Source: Streptomyces sp. 2131.1 (lineage in GTDB: Bacteria; Actinomycetota; Actinomycetes; Streptomycetales; Streptomycetaceae). From it: DNA of 64,000 nucleotides. Location: contig NZ_FNSY01000001.1 in assembly GCF_900105515.1 (NCBI RefSeq), positions 6,498,001 to 6,562,000 of the forward strand. Reading direction: 5' to 3'. The position numbers were made by a program, and so were the translations under genes. Below are positions 59,051 through 64,000 of this stretch, piece by piece (position 1 is the first letter of the stretch; every line of letters starts with the position of its first letter). The notes under the pieces are model-generated. The model ran no database searches, had not been told where the DNA came from, and saw only the letters and a list, made by a program, of their open reading frames with translations.

Positions 59051-59946
59051 GCCGCACCGACGGCCGCGACCGCCACCTGGACCGGATCGCCGAGGTGCGC
59101 GCCGGCCGGCACGCCGAGAAGGTCGGCTATCCGATCGGCATCCGGGAGGCCGAGGTCGTACGTACGGTCGGCGTCGGCGCGGGCCTGCTGCGCGTGACGC
59201 TCGGCGGACCCGGCACCGAGGGCTTCGAGGCCCACGCGCCCGACGAGCACGTGAAACTGATCTTCCGCGAGGCCGACGGAACCCTGCGGCTGCCCGAGCG
59301 CAACGGCGCGATGCTGCGCTGGCCGAGGCCGCTGCCCACCTCGCGCGAGTACACCGTGCGCCGCTACGACTCCCTCACCGGCGAACTCGACATCGACGTC
59401 GCCGTGCACGAGGGCGGACTCGCCTCGGACTGGGCCGGCAAGGCGCAGCCGGGCGACACCATCCACATCGCGGGCCCGCCCGGCGGACTGATCGTCCCGC
59501 ACAGCTACGACCGCTATCTTCTCGTCGGCGACCTCACCGCCCTGCCCGCCGTCGCGCGGTGGCTGGAGGAACTGCCCCGGACCGCCAAGGGCTGGGCGTT
59601 CGTCGAAGTCGCGGACGGCGGCGAGGAGATCGAGCTGGCGGCGCCCGAGGGGGTCGAGGTCCGCTGGCTGCACCGCGGCGGCGCTCCCGCCGGATCCGGT
59701 GACGCGCTCGTCCGGGCCGTGACCTCGGTCACCGTCCCCGAGGGCGAGCGGGTGTACGTGTGGGTCGCCGGCGAGGCCGGGCAGATCAAACCGCTGCGCC
59801 GCTGGGTCCGGGACGAACTGCGCCTGGAGAAGGCCGACTACGACATCACGGGCTACTGGAAGCGCGGTGTCGCGGACTTCGACGAGGACCACGAGCACGA
59901 GCCCGGGCACGACCACGGCGACCACGACCACAGCCACGACCACTGA
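59047..59946 (+). CDS. Siderophore-interacting protein (ferric-siderophore reductase) with His-rich tail
   Basis: 299 residues from the ATG at 59047. The FAD-binding motif is SREYTVRRYDSLTGELDIDV and the NAD(P)H side is YLLVGDLTALPAVARWLEEL, YVWVAGEAGQIKPLRRWV, typical of the ViuB/SIP family. It reduces Fe(III)-siderophore in the cytoplasm to release Fe(II). The last ~18 residues are almost only His, Asp, Glu and Gly (HEHEPGHDHGDHDHSHDH), an unusual extension that could bind metal. It lies directly after the carrier gene and before the importer genes. Confidence 0.92.
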   Translation: MSRTDGRDRHLDRIAEVRAGRHAEKVGYPIGIREAEVVRTVGVGAGLLRVTLGGPGTEGFEAHAPDEHVKLIFREADGTLRLPERNGAMLRWPRPLPTSREYTVRRYDSLTGELDIDVAVHEGGLASDWAGKAQPGDTIHIAGPPGGLIVPHSYDRYLLVGDLTALPAVARWLEELPRTAKGWAFVEVADGGEEIELAAPEGVEVRWLHRGGAPAGSGDALVRAVTSVTVPEGERVYVWVAGEAGQIKPLRRWVRDELRLEKADYDITGYWKRGVADFDEDHEHEPGHDHGDHDHSHDH

Positions 59947-60006
59947 TCCGCCGCCGGGACTCCGGGGTGAACCATCCTCGGGTTGTCCTGCCGAAAGGCC
60001 ATCAAA

Positions 60007-60025
60007 TAAGGTGAGCCTTACCTAA
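60007..60025. promoter_or_regulatory. Iron box (IdeR/DmdR-type) for the siderophore importer
   Basis: TAAGGTGAGCCTTACCTAA is a 19-bp near-palindrome 18 bp before the ATG of the substrate-binding protein. A bound repressor there would block transcription or its start directly. Confidence 0.9.
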
Positions 60026-60043
60026 GTAGCAAGGAGCTCGGAA

Positions 60044-61045
60044 ATGTCCATACGCAGATCGTCCGGTCTGGTCGGCGCCCTCGCGCTGGCTCTCGTGCTG
60101 ACCGGATGCGGGTCATCCTCCGACGGCGGTTCGGACTCCGCCTCGGAGAAGAGCGAGACCCGGGTGTTCACCGCGGACAACGGCAAGATCACGATCCCGG
60201 CGAACCCGAAGCGTGTGGTGGCCACCGGCTATGCCGTGCCCGCCCTGATCGAGGCCGACGCGCCGCTGGTCGGCATCTCGTCGTGGAAGCGCGGCGAACC
60301 GATGATGACCAAGGACGACCTCGCCACCTACAAGAAGCTCAAGAAGATCGCCGGCGAGCAGGCGGCCGAGACCAACTACGAGGCCATCGCCGAGGCCGAG
60401 CCCGACCTGATCGTCATCGGCGTGCCGGCGCCCGTGCTCGGCGACATCGACATGAAGCGGCTGAAGTCCATCGCCCCCGTCGTCGCGATCGGCCCGAGCC
60501 TGCCGTCCGCCTGGCGCGACCTCTCCCGCAAGCAGGCCGACGCGGCCGGCGCGGTCAAGCAGTTCGACGCCCAGAAGGAGACGTACGACACCAAGGCCGC
60601 CGAACTGACCGACAAGTACAAGGACGTACTGCCGAAGCTGAAGCTCGGCCACGTCGGCGCGTACGGCGACGCCGCCAAGGGCACCTTCCAGCGCGAGTTC
60701 AACGGCTCCTGGGGCACCAACATCGCCGAGGACCTGGGCGCCACCTACTACGGCAAGGTCAAGAAATCCGGTCCGGGATCCGCCGCGGTCAGCGAGTACC
60801 CCTCGATCGAGGAGCTCCCCGCCGCCTTCCGCGATGCCGACGCCCTGACGTACTCCGTCAACGCCGACGGCAGCGTCCCGCCCTCCGTCAAGTACGTGCT
60901 GGACTCCAAGCTCTGGAAGAACCTGCCCGCCGTCAAGGCCGGCAAGGTCTTCCCGTACCGCTACACCGAGGCCGCCACCTACGGTGAGGGCCTGTTGACC
61001 CTGGACGCGATCGACGAGTCGCTCGCTCCGCTGCTGAAGCCGTGA
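60044..61045 (+). CDS. Fe(III)-siderophore ABC substrate-binding lipoprotein
   Basis: 333 residues. The ATG at 60044 follows AAGGAG. A lipoprotein signal peptide ends in the lipobox LALVLTGCG. The mature part is the FepB/FhuD fold (class III): VVATGYAVPALIEADAPLVG, YEAIAEAEPDLIVIGVPAPV and the C-terminal PYRYTEAATYGEGLLTLDAI. It captures the ferric siderophore outside the cell and passes it to the two permeases encoded next. Its TGA overlaps the first permease start. Confidence 0.93.
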   Translation: MSIRRSSGLVGALALALVLTGCGSSSDGGSDSASEKSETRVFTADNGKITIPANPKRVVATGYAVPALIEADAPLVGISSWKRGEPMMTKDDLATYKKLKKIAGEQAAETNYEAIAEAEPDLIVIGVPAPVLGDIDMKRLKSIAPVVAIGPSLPSAWRDLSRKQADAAGAVKQFDAQKETYDTKAAELTDKYKDVLPKLKLGHVGAYGDAAKGTFQREFNGSWGTNIAEDLGATYYGKVKKSGPGSAAVSEYPSIEELPAAFRDADALTYSVNADGSVPPSVKYVLDSKLWKNLPAVKAGKVFPYRYTEAATYGEGLLTLDAIDESLAPLLKP

Positions 61046-62067
61046 GCGTCGCGGGCCGCGCGTCCGAGACGGCGGGAAGGAACCGGCGGGCCGTCCCGCG
61101 GACCGCCCTGCTCGTCGGCGGACTGGTACTGCTGGCAGCTCTCGCCGTACTCAGCATGGGCGTCGGGGCCCGCCACGTCGCCACCGGCGAAGTCGTGCGC
61201 GCACTCTTCGACTACCGGGGCACGGACGACCACGTCGTCGTACGGGACGTGCGGGCACCGCGTGCGCTGCTCGCCGTCGCCGTCGGTGCCGCGCTCGCCG
61301 TCGCCGGCGCGCTCATCCAGACGCTCGCCCGCAACCCGCTGGCCGAGCCCGGCATCCTCGGTGTCACCGCGGGCGCCGGGTTCGCCGTCACCCTCGGGTC
61401 GGCGGCGGGCCTGGCCGGCGGACAGGCCGGCGAACTCGGCTTCGCCGTCATCGGCGCCGCGGCCGCGGCGCTCCTGGTCGCCGCGGTCGGCCGCAGCTCA
61501 CCGCTGCGCCTGGTGCTCACCGGCGTGGCGGTGACCGCGGTGCTCAACGGCGTCGCCCTCGGGCTGCGCCTCATGCTCCCCGATACCTTCGACCTCTACC
61601 GGTTCTGGTCGGTGGGGACGCTGGCGGGGCGCGAACAGGCGCCGCTTCCCTGGCCGTTGACCGCCATCGCGGTGTCCCTGGCCGGTGCGCTGCTGCTGAG
61701 CAGGGCGCTCAACGCCCTGACACTCGGCGAGAACGTGGCGCACACCCTGGGCGCCAGCGTGGGCCGGGTCCGCCTCACCACCCTCGTCCTCATCACCGTG
61801 CTCAGCGGCGCCGCGACGGCGGTGGCCGGACCCATCCTGTTCATCGGGCTGATCGTGCCGCACCTGGTGCGCAAGCCGGCCTCCGGATCGGTGCCCTGGC
61901 TCATCGCCTACAGCATGGTCCTCGGCCCCGTCCTGCTCCTCGCCGCCGACATGGCCGCGCGGGTCCTGCTGCCCACCGGCGAGGTGCCGGTGGCCATCGT
62001 GACCGCCTTCCTCGGCGGCCCCATGCTGATCTGGGCGGTCCGCCGCTACGGGGCGGGGTCCCTGTGA
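61042..62067 (+). CDS. FecCD-family siderophore permease, subunit 1
   Basis: 341 residues from the GTG at 61042, in GTGA overlap with the binding-protein gene. About ten TM segments with the FecCD blocks VRAPRALLAVAVGAALAVAG, ALIQTLARNPLAEPGILGVT, GAATAVAGPILFIGLIVPHL. It forms half of the inner-membrane channel for ferric siderophore import. It overlaps the second permease gene by 4 bp. Confidence 0.93.
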   Translation: MSVAGRASETAGRNRRAVPRTALLVGGLVLLAALAVLSMGVGARHVATGEVVRALFDYRGTDDHVVVRDVRAPRALLAVAVGAALAVAGALIQTLARNPLAEPGILGVTAGAGFAVTLGSAAGLAGGQAGELGFAVIGAAAAALLVAAVGRSSPLRLVLTGVAVTAVLNGVALGLRLMLPDTFDLYRFWSVGTLAGREQAPLPWPLTAIAVSLAGALLLSRALNALTLGENVAHTLGASVGRVRLTTLVLITVLSGAATAVAGPILFIGLIVPHLVRKPASGSVPWLIAYSMVLGPVLLLAADMAARVLLPTGEVPVAIVTAFLGGPMLIWAVRRYGAGSL

Positions 62068-63059
62068 ACGTACTGAGATTCCACTTCGAACGGCGTACGG
62101 CGATACTCGTCGTCGTCCTGGTCGCGCTGATGCTGGGGCTCGGCCTGCTGGGGCTGTGCTACGGGGCGTCGTGGGCGCCGCCCGGCAAGGTGTTCGCCGT
62201 CCTCAGCGGCTCCGAGCACTCCGTGGTGATCCGCGACTGGCGGCTGCCGCGCGTGCTGGCCGGCCTGGTCTTCGGCGCCGCGCTCGGCGTCGCCGGAGCC
62301 ATCTTCCAGAACCTCACCCGCAACCCCATGGGCAGCCCCGACGTCATCGGCCTGGACGCCGGCGCCTACACCGGCGCCCTGGTCGCCCTCACCGTACTGT
62401 CGGGCACCTCGGCGCAGCTCGCCGTCGGCTCCGTGACCGGCGGACTCGTCGTCGCGGCCGCCATCTACCTGCTGTCGCTCGAAACCGGCTTCTCCGGCCT
62501 CCGGCTGGTCGTCATCGGTATCGCCATCAACGCGATGGTCACCGCGATCAACTCGTGGATCGTGCTCCGCGCCGACCTGGAGGTGGCGATCGCCGCCGTC
62601 GGATGGAGTGCGGGCTCGCTCAACGGCGTGGGCTGGGACGACCTCGGCATCCCGTTCACCGTGATCGCCGTCCTGCTGGCGCTCATGACCACCAGGGCGC
62701 ACGCCATGCACCAGGCGTCGCTCGGCGACCCGATCGCCGTCACGACCGGCGTCGGTCTCGACCGGCTGCGGCTGCTGATGGTCCTGGTCGGCGTCGGCTG
62801 CACCGCCACGGTGACCGCCGTGGCCGGACCCATCGCGTTCATCGCGCTGGCCGCCCCGCAGATCGGCCGCCGGCTCGCGGGCGCCGCCGGAGTGCCGCTG
62901 CTCCCGGCCGCGCTGACCGGGGCGGTGCTCCTCCAGGGCGCCGACCTGCTGGCCCAGATGCTGCTGGCGCCCGTCGCCCTGCCCGTGGGCGTCGTGAGCA
63001 CCGCGATCGGCGGTTGCTACCTGATCTGGCTGCTGACCAAGGAGGTGAGGCGCGCGTGA
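62064..63059 (+). CDS. FecCD-family siderophore permease, subunit 2
   Basis: 331 residues from the GTG at 62064. FecCD motifs: WRLPRVLAGLVFGAALGVAG, AIFQNLTRNPMGSPDVIGLD, AVAGPIAFIALAAPQIGRRL. It pairs with subunit 1 to make the channel. The 4-bp overlaps on both sides keep the importer subunits in equal supply. Confidence 0.93.
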   Translation: MNVLRFHFERRTAILVVVLVALMLGLGLLGLCYGASWAPPGKVFAVLSGSEHSVVIRDWRLPRVLAGLVFGAALGVAGAIFQNLTRNPMGSPDVIGLDAGAYTGALVALTVLSGTSAQLAVGSVTGGLVVAAAIYLLSLETGFSGLRLVVIGIAINAMVTAINSWIVLRADLEVAIAAVGWSAGSLNGVGWDDLGIPFTVIAVLLALMTTRAHAMHQASLGDPIAVTTGVGLDRLRLLMVLVGVGCTATVTAVAGPIAFIALAAPQIGRRLAGAAGVPLLPAALTGAVLLQGADLLAQMLLAPVALPVGVVSTAIGGCYLIWLLTKEVRRA

Positions 63060-63841
63060 CCGCACGCCTGACGGCGCGGGACATCACCCTGCGCTACGGA
63101 GACCGGGTCGTGTCCACACGGCTCACCCTCGACATACCCGACGGCGCGTTCACCGCCATCGTCGGCCCCAACGCCTGCGGCAAGTCGACGCTGCTGAGCG
63201 CCCTGGTACGGCTCCTCAAGCCGCACTCCGGACACGTCGAGTTCGACGGGCGCGAGGTCGGCGCCTTCGGCACCAAGGCGCTCGCCAAGCAGCTCGGCTT
63301 CCTCCCGCAGGACCCGATGGCACCCGACGACATCAAGGTCCGCCAGCTGGTCGCCCGGGGACGTTTCCCGCACCGGTCGATGCTGGCCCTGTGGTCGCCC
63401 GAGGACCAGAAGGCCGTCGACGGGGCGATGGCCGCCGCCGGGGTCTTCGACCTCGTCGACAGGCCCGTGCAGGAACTGTCCGGCGGACAGCGCCAGCGGG
63501 TCTGGATGGCGATGGTCCTCGCCCAGCAGACGCCCTACCTGCTGCTCGACGAACCCACCTCGTTCCTCGACATCACCCACCAGTACCAACTGCTCGGCCT
63601 GCTCGCCAAGCTGCGCGACGAGGGCCGCACCGTCGTCACGGTCCTGCACGACATCAACCAGGCATGCCGGTTCGCCGACCACCTGGTGGCCATGAAGGCC
63701 GGCTCCGTGGTCGCCGAGGGCGACCCCGGGGACATCGTGGACGCCACGCTGATCAAGGACGTGTTCGACCTTCCCAGCGTCGTCGTCCCGGACCCCGTAA
63801 CCGGTACTCCGATGGTCGTACCCACACTGCAAGGAGAGTAA
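63056..63841 (+). CDS. Siderophore ABC importer ATPase (FepC/FhuC-type)
   Basis: 261 residues from the GTG at 63056. Walker A IVGPNACGKSTLLSALVRLL, Q-loop LGFLPQDPMAPDDIKVRQLV, signature VQELSGGQRQRVWMAMVLAQ, Walker B YLLLDEPTSFLDITHQ and the H-loop TVLHDINQACRFADHLVAMK are all intact. ACGKST in the P-loop is common in this family. It energises the two FecCD permeases. Confidence 0.94.
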   Translation: MTARLTARDITLRYGDRVVSTRLTLDIPDGAFTAIVGPNACGKSTLLSALVRLLKPHSGHVEFDGREVGAFGTKALAKQLGFLPQDPMAPDDIKVRQLVARGRFPHRSMLALWSPEDQKAVDGAMAAAGVFDLVDRPVQELSGGQRQRVWMAMVLAQQTPYLLLDEPTSFLDITHQYQLLGLLAKLRDEGRTVVTVLHDINQACRFADHLVAMKAGSVVAEGDPGDIVDATLIKDVFDLPSVVVPDPVTGTPMVVPTLQGE

Positions 63842-63842
63842 G

Positions 63843-64000
63843 TTGACCACCGCGAGCGTGTCCCCGGACGGCCTCCTTCCCCTGACCGGCGCCCAACTCG
63901 GCATCTGGAACGCCCAGCGCATCGAGCCCGACTCGCCGTACTACGTCGTCGGCGACGTGGTGGAGATATCCGGCGGCGAACCGGTCGACCCGGACGCGCT
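63843..64000 (+). CDS. NRPS (condensation domain start), partial
   Basis: The TTG at 63843 follows CAAGGAGAG and starts 1 bp after the ATPase stop. The 52 visible codons read LTTASVSPDGLLPLTGAQLG, IWNAQRIEPDSPYYVVGDVV, where PLTGAQLGIWNAQ is the C1 motif of a condensation domain, as in EntF/DhbF. It is most likely the NRPS that joins 2,3-DHB to amino acids in the siderophore. The rest lies outside the window. Confidence 0.85.
   Translation, partial: MTTASVSPDGLLPLTGAQLGIWNAQRIEPDSPYYVVGDVVEISGGEPVDPDA

Noticed and set aside
1..64000. CRISPR arrays, tRNA or rRNA genes, insertion-sequence transposases and phage integrases
   Set aside because: None seen: no regularly spaced repeats, no cloverleaf, and no DDE or integrase motif in any frame that I could read.

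Overview
The window is high-GC, gene-dense DNA with GTG/TTG starts, ATGA/GTGA overlaps between consecutive genes and iron boxes of the IdeR/DmdR type. This fits a Streptomyces or a close actinomycete. It is mostly accessory, specialised-metabolism DNA set between ordinary chromosomal genes.

1-7.2 kb (ordinary): a hopene-associated glycosyltransferase (cut by the window edge), an Asp/Glu racemase-family protein, a small membrane protein, an O-antigen-ligase-like protein, apolipoprotein N-acyltransferase (lnt), a NUDIX hydrolase and an MFS transporter of the metabolite:H+ symporter type.

7.1-16.9 kb (island): the promoter and first ~25 codons of that MFS gene recur, diverged and dead, at 16692-16921. 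The two direct copies bracket one leftward operon. In transcription order it encodes a PurM-like AIR synthase paralogue, a MazG/HisE-like protein, a HisG-like phosphoribosyltransferase, an unknown protein, an aldo/keto reductase, an APH-type kinase, a HAD phosphatase and a type I phosphodiesterase, and it ends in a decayed MFS exporter. A perfect 8-3-8 inverted repeat lies just upstream of the first gene. The enzyme set points to a PRPP/purine-derived small molecule. I do not recognise the pathway, and it is the best candidate here for an undescribed system.

17.3-19.2 kb: a frameshifted GNAT gene and rsgA. rsgA is preceded by a 23-codon leader peptide whose stop codon lies inside a stem-loop, which looks like an attenuator.

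19.9-50.7 kb (hybrid NRPS-PKS cluster): a TrmB/LuxR-type regulator faces two small genes, one for a 56-aa secreted peptide. They are followed by an MbtH protein, NRPS-1 (C-A-T-C-A-T-T-E-like), a SyrP/TauD-type dioxygenase, a DUF6817-like protein, an ABCC/MRP-like full ABC exporter, NRPS-2 (half C-A-T-C-A-T), a PKS-NRPS (KS-AT-degenerate KR-ACP-Cy-A(Cys)-T), a type II thioesterase, a coupled 67-aa ORF and a cysteine-dioxygenase-like cupin. By colinearity the product would be a peptide with an Asn-like residue, one malonate extension and a C-terminal thiazoline. There is no integrated thioesterase. A decayed Cys-rich gene and a second ABC exporter close the cluster.

52.8-57.0 kb: an acyl-CoA dehydrogenase/oxidase, a methyltransferase divergent from a TetR regulator with a palindromic operator between them, and a PlsC-type acyltransferase.

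57.0-64.0 kb (iron): isochorismate synthase (dhbC), a stand-alone aryl carrier protein, a siderophore-interacting reductase with a His-rich tail, a complete Fe-siderophore ABC importer and the first codons of another NRPS. Three iron boxes control this part. It is the start of a catecholate (2,3-dihydroxybenzoate) siderophore locus that continues past the right edge.

All calls come from reading the sequence. Domain limits, adenylation codes and percent identities are by eye.
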